Shown here piece after piece: positions 19,203 through 27,524 of a DNA stretch of 64,000 nt (positions are counted from its first letter, which is position 1; each line of letters opens with the position of its first letter). The DNA comes from Lysobacterales bacterium (GTDB lineage Bacteria; Pseudomonadota; Gammaproteobacteria; Xanthomonadales; SZUA-5). The position numbers and the translations under genes were made by a program. The notes under the pieces were generated by a model. It was not told the DNA's origin. It ran no database searches and was given only the letters and a program-made list of their open reading frames with translations. The DNA lies in the NCBI GenBank assembly GCA_022844165.1, contig JALHMH010000021.1:16646-80645 (forward strand), written 5' to 3'.

Positions 19203-21242
19203 ATGCCAAGTTATGCCACGAAGGACATTCGCAACGTCGCCTTAACTGGCCATGCCGGTGCCGGCAAAACCACATTGTTCGAGGCGTTGTTGCTCGCCGG
19301 CGGCACGATCAATGCGGCCGGCAGCATCGAGCGTGGCAGCACGGTTTCCGATTACGACCCGATGGAGAAAGCCCGCCAGCATTCGCTGAACACGGCAATT
19401 GCGTCGATTGATCACGGCGGGATTCATGTCAATTTGATCGATACCCCCGGTTACCCGGACTTTCGCGGACCTACGCTCTCGGCACTGGCAGCTGTAGAAA
19501 CTTGTGCGGTCGTCGTCAACGCAGCGCATGGAATCGAGTTCTCGACGGTACGTTTGATGGAGTACGCCAAAGCGCGGCGTTTGTGTCGGTTGTTGATCGT
19601 CAACAAGATGGACGTCGACGAGACCGAGCTGGAACTGCTCGTTGAGCAGTTGCGCGACAGCTTCGGCAACGAATGTCTGCCGATCAACCTGCCTGCCAAA
19701 GGTCGTGCGAGTGTGGTCGATTGTTTTTTCAAGCCCAGCGGCGAATCCGACTTTGGCAACGTGACCGACGCACATCAGCGGATCATCGATCAAGTGGTCG
19801 AGATCAACGAAGATGTCATGGGCCATTATCTCGAAGAGGGTGAAGCGGGTTTGTCCGGGCAAGAGTTGCACGATGCTTTCGAGCAGTGTTTGCGTGAGGG
19901 CCACCTGGTGCCGATTTGTTTCGTATCGGCGCGCACCGGTGCTGGCGTCAAAGAGCTCTTGGACCTGTTCGAAAAGCTGATGCCGAACCCGAGCGAAGCG
20001 AATCCGCCGCTTTTCGTGCAAGGCGAAGAGTCCTTTCGCACCGAGCCGGATCCGAAAAAACACGTCGTCGCCGATGTCTTCAAGATCATCAACGATCCTT
20101 TCGTCGGCAAACTCAGTGTCTTTCGGCTCTATCAAGGCACCGTACGTAAGGACACACAACTTTTCGTCGACGATGGCAAGAAACCGTTCAAAGTTGGGCA
20201 CTTGTTCAAGATCAAAGGCAAGGAACACAGCGAAATCGACGAAGCCGTGCCCGGCGATATAGCAGGGGTTGCGAAGGTCGAGGAAATTCACTTTGATGCG
20301 GTGCTGCACGATAGCCACGATGAAGATCGGATCCACCTGAAACCAATCGACTTTCCGCAACCCATGTTCGGCCTGGCCATCGAGCCAGCCACGCGTGGCC
20401 AGGAGCAGAAGCTATCGAACGCGCTGCACAAGCTGCACGAGGAAGATCCCTGTTTTCGCATCGAGCACCACAAGGAACTGAACGAAACCGTGATTCGCGG
20501 ATTAGGCGAATTGCATTTGCGCGTGATGCTCGAACGCATGAGGGATCGCTACGGCGTTGAGGTGACCACGCGCCCACCACGCATTGCTTATCGCGAGACG
20601 ATTTCAGCCAATGCGGATGGCCATCATCGGCACAAGAAACAAACCGGTGGAGCTGGCCAGTTCGGTGAGGTGTTCCTGCGTGTCGAACCGCTGCCGCGTG
20701 GAACCGGTTTCGAGTTCGTGGATGAAGTCAAAGGCGGCACGATTCCGGGGCAGTTTTTACCGGCGATTGAAAAAGGCGTGCGCCAGGTTCTGGAAACCGG
20801 TGCTGTGGCCGGCTACGCGATCCACGACGTACGCGTCATCGTCTATGACGGCAAGCATCATCCGGTCGATTCCAAGGAAGTGGCATTCGTCAGCGCCGGC
20901 AAACGTGCATTTCTCGACGCACTGAGCAGAGCGCGTCCGCTGGTGCTTGAGCCGATCGTGAATCTCGATGTCACGGTACCGTCCGATCATATGGGCGATG
21001 TCACCGGCGGCCTGGCCACCAAACGAGCGCGTATCAACGGCACCGACTCCGCACGTGGCGGCGAGCTGATTGTCAAAGCGCAAGTGCCGCTCGCCGAAAT
21101 CAGCGAATATAGCAATGAACTCAAAGCCATGACCGGGGGCCGCGGCCGTTACTCCTTGGAGTTGAGTCATTTCGAGGCCGTGCCGGGCAGTGTGCAAAAG
21201 CAGCTGATGGAGGCGTACAAGCCCAAGCACGAGGAGGAATAG
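19203..21242 (+). CDS. fusA2: Elongation factor G-like GTPase (EF-G2 type)
   Basis: 679 residues from ATG 19203, preceded by AAGGGAG. Domains follow EF-G order: GTPase (P-loop GHAGAGKTT at 16-24, G3 DTPGYPDF, G4 NKMD), domain II, III (EDPCFRIEHHKELNETVIRG split around the ELH motif), IV (from about residue 480) and V. It lacks the tufA/rps context of the main EF-G and diverges in sequence from it, fitting the FusA2/EF-G-like paralogue with a less defined role in translation. Stands alone on its strand with the M28 peptidase 72 bases downstream. Confidence 0.9.
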   Translation: MPSYATKDIRNVALTGHAGAGKTTLFEALLLAGGTINAAGSIERGSTVSDYDPMEKARQHSLNTAIASIDHGGIHVNLIDTPGYPDFRGPTLSALAAVETCAVVVNAAHGIEFSTVRLMEYAKARRLCRLLIVNKMDVDETELELLVEQLRDSFGNECLPINLPAKGRASVVDCFFKPSGESDFGNVTDAHQRIIDQVVEINEDVMGHYLEEGEAGLSGQELHDAFEQCLREGHLVPICFVSARTGAGVKELLDLFEKLMPNPSEANPPLFVQGEESFRTEPDPKKHVVADVFKIINDPFVGKLSVFRLYQGTVRKDTQLFVDDGKKPFKVGHLFKIKGKEHSEIDEAVPGDIAGVAKVEEIHFDAVLHDSHDEDRIHLKPIDFPQPMFGLAIEPATRGQEQKLSNALHKLHEEDPCFRIEHHKELNETVIRGLGELHLRVMLERMRDRYGVEVTTRPPRIAYRETISANADGHHRHKKQTGGAGQFGEVFLRVEPLPRGTGFEFVDEVKGGTIPGQFLPAIEKGVRQVLETGAVAGYAIHDVRVIVYDGKHHPVDSKEVAFVSAGKRAFLDALSRARPLVLEPIVNLDVTVPSDHMGDVTGGLATKRARINGTDSARGGELIVKAQVPLAEISEYSNELKAMTGGRGRYSLELSHFEAVPGSVQKQLMEAYKPKHEEE

Positions 21243-21314
21243 CGGCATCGCCGGGATCGCGGCGTTGTGACGCGCATTGCGAAGTCATGGTGCCCCGGAT
21301 GATACGATTACCGA

Positions 21315-22661
21315 ATGCGCATTCTGTTCTTTGGCTTGGGAATCATGGCAACTGGCGTATCGCACAGCGATACGCTGACGGTGGTCGACATTCGCTCATT
21401 GGACCAGGACAGCGTCGCGAAGCTGATCGAAAGCAGCGGCGCGGAGTTCAGCGCCGAGATGGGCTCACAGCTGGTACTTGGCGGCACAACGCAGCACTCC
21501 GCGTCCGCGTTCAAAGATTTGCCCTCCCGCGAGGTCGAAAATGTTCGCATCGATCAGTTGCTGCTGCACAAGCGCGGCTGTGGTGGGGTCGAGTCGAAGA
21601 TAGTGGGGCGCGTCATCGCCGCCGATGGCAATCAAGCACTCATTGAAGCACCGATGCGTTTTGTGCCCTATGCACCGCCTGGCGGGGAGTTTCTCCGCCT
21701 GCAGGCGCACAATGTGCTGCTGCGCGATCTGTCGAGCGATGTTCGCAAAGCAGCGAAATCCGATGCGGTCGTGCAGTCTGCCGTTGATAGCGTCGATACC
21801 AGCCGCTGGTTCTCGCGTCTTTCAACGCTCGCCAGCTTCGATCGTTCGACCTTCAACGATACCGACAGCAACGCCGCGCGCGATTGGCTCGCGGGGCAAT
21901 TCACCGCCATGGGCTATACGGTCGCGACGCCAAGTTTTTCGGTCGTTTTCAACCCGTACAACGTCGTTCGGCAAAACGTAACCGCGACTCGAATTGGCAA
22001 CACGTTTCCCGATCAGTGGATTGTCGTCGTGGGTCACTACGATTCGCGCAATCGGAACATTCTGAGTACATCGCCCGCACCTGGTGCCGAAGACAATGCG
22101 TCTGGTTGTGCAGGTGTTGTCGAATTGGCTGACGTCATGTCGAGCCGCTCTTTGGCACGGAGCGTGTTGTTTGCCTGCGTGTCGGGTGAAGAACAAGGAC
22201 TGATCGGCGGCGACGCTTTGGCGCAGTCGATGGTGCTCGACGGCCGGCTGGACGATACGCGTCTGGTGATCAATCAGGACATGATCGGCTTTTCCATCGA
22301 CAACGATTTCGACGTGGTCATTGAAACCGAGCCCGAGTTCGAAGGCATTCTGGCTCAGTTCGCGACCGCAGCCGCGACTTACGCACCAGGCCTGCGAGTC
22401 GTGCAGGATCTGCTGCCCTGTTGCTCGGACCACATGCCGTTTCTGGCACGCGGCGCGCCGGCCATGCTCAGTATCCAGGGCGACTTTTCTGAGTACGGCA
22501 CGCACTATCACAATACCAGCGACATACCGTCCAACATCACCAATGCCCAGGCCCTCGGCGGACGCATATTGCGGATGAACGCCGCGGTGCTGGCGCAGCA
22601 CGTATTGGACCGCTTACCGGGCGACACATTGCTGTCTAGTGGCTTTGAAGCCGGCGAATAA
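21315..22661 (+). CDS. Secreted M28-family zinc aminopeptidase
   Basis: 448 residues with a signal peptide (MRILFFGLGIMATGVSHS). An N-terminal ~160-residue prodomain precedes an M28 catalytic domain with the two-zinc ligand set: His241 (GHYDS), Asp260 (GAEDNASG), Glu292-Glu293 (SGEEQG), Asp322 (NQDMIG) and His399 (HYHNTSD). It should release N-terminal amino acids outside the cytoplasm. CC at 369-370 (LLPCCSDH) matches the family loop cysteines. The C-terminus ends SSGFEAGE, recalling the giant protein tail GEGFESENE. Start has a weak ribosome-binding site. Confidence 0.92.
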   Translation: MRILFFGLGIMATGVSHSDTLTVVDIRSLDQDSVAKLIESSGAEFSAEMGSQLVLGGTTQHSASAFKDLPSREVENVRIDQLLLHKRGCGGVESKIVGRVIAADGNQALIEAPMRFVPYAPPGGEFLRLQAHNVLLRDLSSDVRKAAKSDAVVQSAVDSVDTSRWFSRLSTLASFDRSTFNDTDSNAARDWLAGQFTAMGYTVATPSFSVVFNPYNVVRQNVTATRIGNTFPDQWIVVVGHYDSRNRNILSTSPAPGAEDNASGCAGVVELADVMSSRSLARSVLFACVSGEEQGLIGGDALAQSMVLDGRLDDTRLVINQDMIGFSIDNDFDVVIETEPEFEGILAQFATAAATYAPGLRVVQDLLPCCSDHMPFLARGAPAMLSIQGDFSEYGTHYHNTSDIPSNITNAQALGGRILRMNAAVLAQHVLDRLPGDTLLSSGFEAGE

Positions 22662-22691
22662 CGTGTGTTGCGACCGGGTGAGTCCTCGTCG

Positions 22692-23333
22692 TCATTCCAC
22701 TTCCATCTGCCGCAACATACGCTCGATCTGCGACAGTCCCCAAGCCGGGCGATTCGGCGCCGCCTGTTCGGCCTTAATCAGTGGTAGCGCTCGTTGCAAC
22801 AAGTCGCGAGCTTCCTTTTTGTCGCCGCCCCACATCTCTGGGGTATTGAACAAACGGTTGGCAGCCAGAAACAGCACCCGCGGATTCTCTGGCGCCAGCC
22901 TCATGGCATTGTCCAACAGTCTGGCGGACTCCGGACCCAGCGAGCGCCCCTTGGCGGGATTGATCGCAATTGAGAGCCCATAGCAGCCAGCCAATAGCGC
23001 ATCCGCCTCGGCTTTCATAGTTGCATCAGTACTCACGCTCGCTAAGGATTGTGCGCAAGCTACGATATGGCCGGCGGCACGATCCTTATCTTGCAGTTGC
23101 AAACTTGCTGCCAAATAGCTGGCATAGGCAGCCTGGTAACAACTGTCGCCATTGGGCGAGGCTTTGCAAGTCGCCAGCCAATTGGCGGCGACCTGCGCTA
23201 CACGCTCAGGTTCACCGGCTATTTCGCCTAGCTGTCGATCACGCACCTCGGCAGCAATTTGCGTTGTTCCAGACTCGGTCTGCGCATTGGCCATCGTCGC
23301 AAACCCAACCAAGACGACCGTCGCCAATTTCAT
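22692..23333 (-). CDS. Exported TPR-like hypothetical protein
   Basis: 213 residues from ATG 23333 (GAGGTG 3-8 bases ahead; GTG at 23339 is the alternative). Signal peptide MKLATVVLVGFATMANAQ. The rest is alpha-helical with paired-helix, Ala/Leu-rich spacing like tetratricopeptide repeats (YLAASLQLQDKDRAAGHIVACAQ; ARLLDNAMRLAPENPRVLFLAANRLF) and four cysteines around residues 55-112. Likely a periplasmic scaffold; no enzyme motif seen. Converges with the peptidase gene with a 30-base gap. Confidence 0.7.
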   Translation of the reverse strand: MKLATVVLVGFATMANAQTESGTTQIAAEVRDRQLGEIAGEPERVAQVAANWLATCKASPNGDSCYQAAYASYLAASLQLQDKDRAAGHIVACAQSLASVSTDATMKAEADALLAGCYGLSIAINPAKGRSLGPESARLLDNAMRLAPENPRVLFLAANRLFNTPEMWGGDKKEARDLLQRALPLIKAEQAAPNRPAWGLSQIERMLRQMEVE

Positions 23334-23415
23334 AGCCACCTCGCCACTACTTCGGGTGAAACAAGCTTAAAAGCATGTCTCGAGCAAGCGTAGTGACTGA
23401 AGTCAGGGTGGATAA

Positions 23416-23431
23416 CGTGACACTTGTCACG
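23416..23431. repeat. Palindrome between two minus-strand genes
   Basis: CGTGAC-ACTT-GTCACG is a perfect 6-base stem with a 4-base loop, 13 bases past the oxygenase stop. It could be a T-less terminator stem or an operator for the exported protein gene at 22692-23333. Confidence 0.35.
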
Positions 23432-23443
23432 CGTCAACATCCG

Positions 23444-24142
23444 TCAGCCGCCGACGAACAAATCCTCGGCACGCCGAAACAGGATCCACGAGGTCGCAAT
23501 GTACTTGTCGCCGCCGCGCGGACGATTGCCGCGGTGGGTGTGTGTAAATGCCGCCGGTGCGATCAGCAGCGCGCCGGTCTGCGGGTGAATCTTGCGCTGC
23601 TGAAACAGGAATTCGGTTTCGCCCTCATCGAAGCCATCGTTGAGATACAAGGTCCAGAGCAATACGCGGTGCAAAGCTTCGCACTGTTGATCGCGAGGAT
23701 ATTGCTCGCAGTGCCAGTACGGATAACCGCCGCTGTCACGGTTGTAACCCTGCACATTGATGCTGCCCGGCCGAAACGCATAGCGCACGATGTTTACAAG
23801 TTGCTCTTCATCCATGCGTTGCACATCGTCCGCCTGCAGCATCCGCTCGGTGCCGCTCACAGGGTCGCGCCAACCCAACGCCAGTGGCGATACCAGTACT
23901 TGCGGATATCGCCGCAAATAGGCACAGAAGGCGCCGATCATTGCGCCATTGAGCGCCTGCTCAATGTCGCGCCATTCGGCATGTTGGGAAATTGTGATGT
24001 CGCGGCTGTTCTTCAGAGCCGGATCGACCCCTCCGCCAACACGACCCGGCAGTTGATGAGGACTGGCAAGGAATCGCGAGATGATCGCGGCGCACATCGC
24101 GCCGGACAACGCTTCGGGATAGACCTCGATAAAGTCGGACAT
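23444..24142 (-). CDS. 2OG-Fe(II) oxygenase
   Basis: 232 residues from ATG 24142 (TTG 24151 is in frame). The middle and C-terminal part form a double-stranded beta-helix dioxygenase: YNRDSGGYPYWHCEQYP holds a candidate His-x-Glu pair, TLYLNDGFDEGETEF is the typical strand, and the distal His is in FTHTHRG, followed by the Lys/Arg region that binds 2-oxoglutarate (GGDKYIATSWILF). The family hydroxylates protein or small-molecule substrates using iron, oxygen and 2-oxoglutarate. The substrate cannot be told from sequence. The metal pair reads HxE rather than HxD. Divergent from the gene at 24319. Confidence 0.82.
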   Translation of the reverse strand: MSDFIEVYPEALSGAMCAAIISRFLASPHQLPGRVGGGVDPALKNSRDITISQHAEWRDIEQALNGAMIGAFCAYLRRYPQVLVSPLALGWRDPVSGTERMLQADDVQRMDEEQLVNIVRYAFRPGSINVQGYNRDSGGYPYWHCEQYPRDQQCEALHRVLLWTLYLNDGFDEGETEFLFQQRKIHPQTGALLIAPAAFTHTHRGNRPRGGDKYIATSWILFRRAEDLFVGG

Positions 24143-24223
24143 GGCTGGCAACCAAAAGACCGCTCTGGGAGCCGATCAGCATATAGAGGTGGCAGCCGCG
24201 GCGCCAAATCGCACTGCCATCAT

Positions 24224-24258
24224 TGGCTGAAAACAACCATTTATTGTCTTTTCAGCCA
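24224..24258. promoter_or_regulatory. Inverted repeat between divergent genes
   Basis: TGGCTGAAAA (24224-24233) and TTTTCAGCCA (24249-24258) are perfect 10-base inverse copies with a 15-base spacer that itself contains CAA...TTG pairing. It lies in the 176-base region between the oxygenase (minus) and the gene at 24319 (plus), a natural place for a shared operator. Confidence 0.5.
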
Positions 24259-24318
24259 GTGCGCGTTTTGCCTGAGAGGCATTAACCTCTGCACCCATCA
24301 CGAGAAGGAAAATCTGCC

Positions 24319-24837
24319 ATGCCATTCCAATTCCCAGTCGCCTCTCCCACATCCAGTCAGAACGACTTCGACTTCCTGGTCGGTTCATGGGAAGTCAGAA
24401 ATCGCAAGCTCAGGGATCGGCTCGTCGGCTGCCAGGAGTGGGACGAGTTTTCGTCCCGACTGCAATTGCGCAAAGCCCTGCTCGGCAAAGCCAATGTCGA
24501 ACGTTATACGGCGGAGTTCGACGGCAAGCCTTTCGAGGGTATGGCAGTACGCTTGTTCGATCCACAGTCGCGGCTTTGGACGATTTATTGGCTCGACAGC
24601 AATAGCCCAAAAATGGACCCGCACCCGGTCGTCGGCTCGTTCGATGCAGGCGTAGGTAAGTTCTATGCCCGCGACAACTTGCGTGGTCAGGACATTGTTG
24701 TGATTTATCAATGGGACGCTCGCAACCCTGAGGCCCCCATTTGGTCGCAAGCCTTCTCGGCCGACGACGGCGCAAACTTCGAGTGGAACTGGATCATGAC
24801 CCTTAGTCGAGACCTTTCCGTGGTCGGTTCGGAGTGA
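24319..24837 (+). CDS. Conserved hypothetical protein, DUF1579-like
   Basis: 172 residues, start supported by GAAGGA 9 bases upstream. The NDFDFLVGSWEVRNRKL opening and the WTIYWLDSN strand recall the DUF1579 type of soluble beta-barrel proteins, in which FDFLxGxW is common. No signal peptide, no catalytic motif. Shares its promoter region with the divergent 2OG oxygenase. Function unknown. Confidence 0.7.
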   Translation: MPFQFPVASPTSSQNDFDFLVGSWEVRNRKLRDRLVGCQEWDEFSSRLQLRKALLGKANVERYTAEFDGKPFEGMAVRLFDPQSRLWTIYWLDSNSPKMDPHPVVGSFDAGVGKFYARDNLRGQDIVVIYQWDARNPEAPIWSQAFSADDGANFEWNWIMTLSRDLSVVGSE

Positions 24838-25043
24838 TCAATGCGAGCGATCAACGCTCCTGACGTCACGCTCTGCCAGAACAGCGCTTCTCGCACCGCG
24901 CTGTACGACAACAAGCGGCAAGTCTTGCGCCGACCGGCGCTTCAATGCGCCTGACCAGATCGACGTGCACCCACTGACTCGCACCGCGTTCGCTGGTACC
25001 AAAACCGAATGCAGCATGAAGATCTTCGGGTACTGGCAGAAAT

Positions 25044-25478
25044 TTACTGGCTCTTGGCCTCACCAGCCCGAATTCTCGAGCCTAGTTTGACGCCTAACCA
25101 TGCCATCGGCAGATACGCCAGCAGTAAGTCCGCAGCGATAAACCAGGCGGGTGCCGGAATCATTACGCTGGCTGCGATGCCGCCCGCCAGATTAACCACC
25201 CCAACGCCCAGGCCGATACCCAGTTTGTACGAACAGGCGATGAGCGCCGCCACCAGTGCGCCGACCAGTGTGCCGAGCGCGTGTGCCAAAAACGGCGACA
25301 GAAAATGCCGTGGCTCGAACAAGTGAATGGATGTGCGCAGGCTCTCGACATCGCTAGGATCAACACCCGCTGGCGGTGGAATCAACATGGGGCCCAAGAC
25401 CACGATCACCATATTGACGACGCCACCAGCAAGCAGACCGGCCAGTACAGCGAGCAAACCGCGAGCAAAATTGGGCAT
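25044..25478 (-). CDS. Small four-helix membrane protein
   Basis: 144 residues from ATG 25478, which has AAGGAG 8 bases upstream. Four hydrophobic helices: residues about 5-30 (LLAVLAGLLAGGVVNMVIVVLG), 60-85, 90-112 and 115-130. A short loop between helices one and two carries SDVESLRTSIHLFEPRHFLSP. No known catalytic motif. Its start is 33 bases from the divergent AraC-type regulator, so that regulator may control it. Confidence 0.75.
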   Translation of the reverse strand: MPNFARGLLAVLAGLLAGGVVNMVIVVLGPMLIPPPAGVDPSDVESLRTSIHLFEPRHFLSPFLAHALGTLVGALVAALIACSYKLGIGLGVGVVNLAGGIAASVMIPAPAWFIAADLLLAYLPMAWLGVKLGSRIRAGEAKSQ

Positions 25479-25511
25479 GGACAACTTCTCCTTTCGACCG
25501 AGCAGTACGAG

Positions 25512-26435
25512 ATGCAAACGATAAGCGTGGGTGGAACAGCTGGCTTGCCAAATCTTGCGAAACCCGACTACGAGTCGCGCGTTAATCGAGTGATCGACTT
25601 CGTTCTGCAGAATCTTGCAGCCCCGCTCGAACTCGACCGCCTGGCGCAAATTGCGAATTTCTCGCCTTTCCATTTCCATCGGATCTTTAAGGCACTGATG
25701 GGCGAAACGCTCTCGGATTTTGTCCGCCGCGTGCGCTTGCAGCGAGCGATTCAGATGATGTCGTTTCGACGCACGACACGACTGACCGACATCGCGCTCG
25801 CGTGCGGCTTTGCATCAAGTTCCGATTTCTCGCGAAGCTTCAAGCAGCACTATGGCGTTGCGCCGAGCGCGTTCGACCTGGCCGCACATCGCGACGCGCA
25901 TCGTGCTGGCTTTACGCCAGGAATGGCGCGCTTGCCATCGGGCCTGAATCCTGATGGATTCAAGATCAGCTTGCGCAGAGTGTCGTCGCAATTCGTCGCC
26001 TATATTCGGGTCAGCGATTGCTACTCAAACCGTGCCGGGGAGAGCCCCATTCAGCGCGTCCAACAGTGGGCCGAACAACGCGGATTCGCGCAGGGCCAAT
26101 GGCTCGGTTACATGTGGGACGACCCCGAAGTCGTACCCAGGGAACAGTGCCGCTACGATCTGGGTGTGCGAATCCCGCATCGCATTCAAGCCGAGGGGGA
26201 AATTTGCTGCATCGAATTCCCACCGATGACATTGGCCACTGTCGAGATGTATGGGGGCATCGATCTCGAACTGCGCGCCATCGACTGGTTCTACGGCACG
26301 TGGCTGCCGGCCAGCGGCTATGTGCCCGACGAACAACCCTGTTTTGAGGCTTTCGTTGGGCGGCCCTTCGCGCACGGCAACGAATACTTCGAATTACAGC
26401 TACAGTTTCCCGTGGTCAAGTGCGATATGGCATAG
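25512..26435 (+). CDS. AraC-family regulator with GyrI-like effector domain
   Basis: 307 residues. Two helix-turn-helix motifs of the AraC type at residues about 20-120 (LDRLAQIANFSPFHFHRIFKALMGETLSDFVRRVRL split by the usual linker; DIALACGFASSSDFSRSFKQHYGVAPSAF) are followed by a GyrI-like small-molecule-binding domain (about 150-305, with YIRVSDCY and a C-terminal FVGRPFAHG-like strand). The same architecture occurs in Rob/SoxS-like multidrug sensors. Divergent from the small membrane protein, its likeliest target. Confidence 0.9.
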   Translation: MQTISVGGTAGLPNLAKPDYESRVNRVIDFVLQNLAAPLELDRLAQIANFSPFHFHRIFKALMGETLSDFVRRVRLQRAIQMMSFRRTTRLTDIALACGFASSSDFSRSFKQHYGVAPSAFDLAAHRDAHRAGFTPGMARLPSGLNPDGFKISLRRVSSQFVAYIRVSDCYSNRAGESPIQRVQQWAEQRGFAQGQWLGYMWDDPEVVPREQCRYDLGVRIPHRIQAEGEICCIEFPPMTLATVEMYGGIDLELRAIDWFYGTWLPASGYVPDEQPCFEAFVGRPFAHGNEYFELQLQFPVVKCDMA

Positions 26436-26445
26436 ATCATGTCGA

Positions 26446-27456
26446 TCACCCCTCTTGCTCAATGAGCCTTCGAATAGGTTGAGGCAGACCGAGAGCGAGC
26501 GCCTCATCACGCGCGAACCAGCGTAGCCCACCTTCGGCAACGGCCGTTGATGCATCAGCCACTCGCCAGACATGCATGTCGAGACTGAAATGCGTGAACT
26601 CATGGCGTACCATGGTATCGGCGCACCGCTTGGGTGCATCGAGCCCGTTTGCGGCGCAGATTTCGGCAATCGTCTCGCCGTCTGGAAACGCGAACAGTCC
26701 GCCCCAGATGCCCTGGGCGGGCCGCTGAATGAGTGCGAGCCGCTGCTGATCATCGTGGAGCCAAAGGAATGCGCGAGAGCGCAGCGGCCGCTCGCGCCGA
26801 GTTCGCGGCATTGGGTACTGCGCGACCATGCCGCTTGCGTATGCAGAACAGTGTTCTTGTACTGGACACTCGACGCACTTCGGCGCTCCGCGCGTACAGA
26901 TCGTCGCGCCAAGGTCCATGATCGCCTGCGTGTAATCGGCAAGGCGGTTGTTGGGCAAAAGCGCCTCCGACAAAGCCCAAAGGCGCGCCTCGTTTTGCGG
27001 CGAACGCGTATCGCCTTCGATGCAGTGCAACCGCGCCAATACGCGACGCACATTGCCATCCAGAATCGGGAATCGCTGGCCAAGCGCCTGGGCCAGGATT
27101 GCGCCCGCCGTCGACCGGCCGATCCCAGGCAACGCGAGCAGAGCATCGAAGTCCGGCGGCAGATCACCGCGGGTACGGCACAGTATCGCCGCACGATGCA
27201 GATTTCGCGCGCGACTGTAGTACCCCAAGCCAGACCACAACGCCAGCACGGTATCAAGCGGCGCATCTGCAAGCCTGGGCAGATCTGGAAATCGCGCGAT
27301 GAAGCGCTCAAAGAATGGGAAGACCGATTGCACCTGCGTTTGCTGCAACATCACTTCGCTGACCCAGACCCGATACAGCGTGCGCGACTGTTGCCATGGC
27401 AAATCGTGGCGACCGTGGCTATCGAACCAAGTCAGAAGATCCGTCGCGAAACTCAT
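26446..27456 (-). CDS. mutY: A/G-specific adenine DNA glycosylase MutY
   Basis: 336 residues from ATG 27456. Removes adenine mispaired with 8-oxoguanine. Helix-hairpin-helix LLALPGIGRSTAGAIL with the downstream catalytic Asp (DGNVRR context), the adenine-recognition motif EVMLQQTQV, and the four iron-sulfur cysteines in C-x6-C-x2-C-x5-C spacing (CTRGAPKCVECPVQEHC). A NUDIX-like C-terminal domain (about 220-336) reads 8-oxoG. Head-to-tail with ftsY. Confidence 0.96.
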   Translation of the reverse strand: MSFATDLLTWFDSHGRHDLPWQQSRTLYRVWVSEVMLQQTQVQSVFPFFERFIARFPDLPRLADAPLDTVLALWSGLGYYSRARNLHRAAILCRTRGDLPPDFDALLALPGIGRSTAGAILAQALGQRFPILDGNVRRVLARLHCIEGDTRSPQNEARLWALSEALLPNNRLADYTQAIMDLGATICTRGAPKCVECPVQEHCSAYASGMVAQYPMPRTRRERPLRSRAFLWLHDDQQRLALIQRPAQGIWGGLFAFPDGETIAEICAANGLDAPKRCADTMVRHEFTHFSLDMHVWRVADASTAVAEGGLRWFARDEALALGLPQPIRRLIEQEG

Positions 27457-27524
27457 TCCACAGTTTGACCCTTTTGCTGGTGCTGAAAACAACGAAGCGG
27501 CGAACGCATCGGTATGCCCTGCCC

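Noticed and set aside
19242..20360. A 372-residue frame antisense to the EF-G-like gene
   Set aside because: Its composition is that of a codon shadow and it has no recognisable motif, while the plus strand encodes a complete EF-G-type protein.
24838..25043. A small gene between the hypothetical protein at 24319 and the membrane protein at 25044
   Set aside because: A 65-residue minus-strand frame exists but overlaps the next gene, lacks a ribosome-binding site and resembles nothing known.
26572..27468. A 298-residue frame antisense to mutY
   Set aside because: It covers the conserved MutY coding region in the opposite direction and shows no domain.
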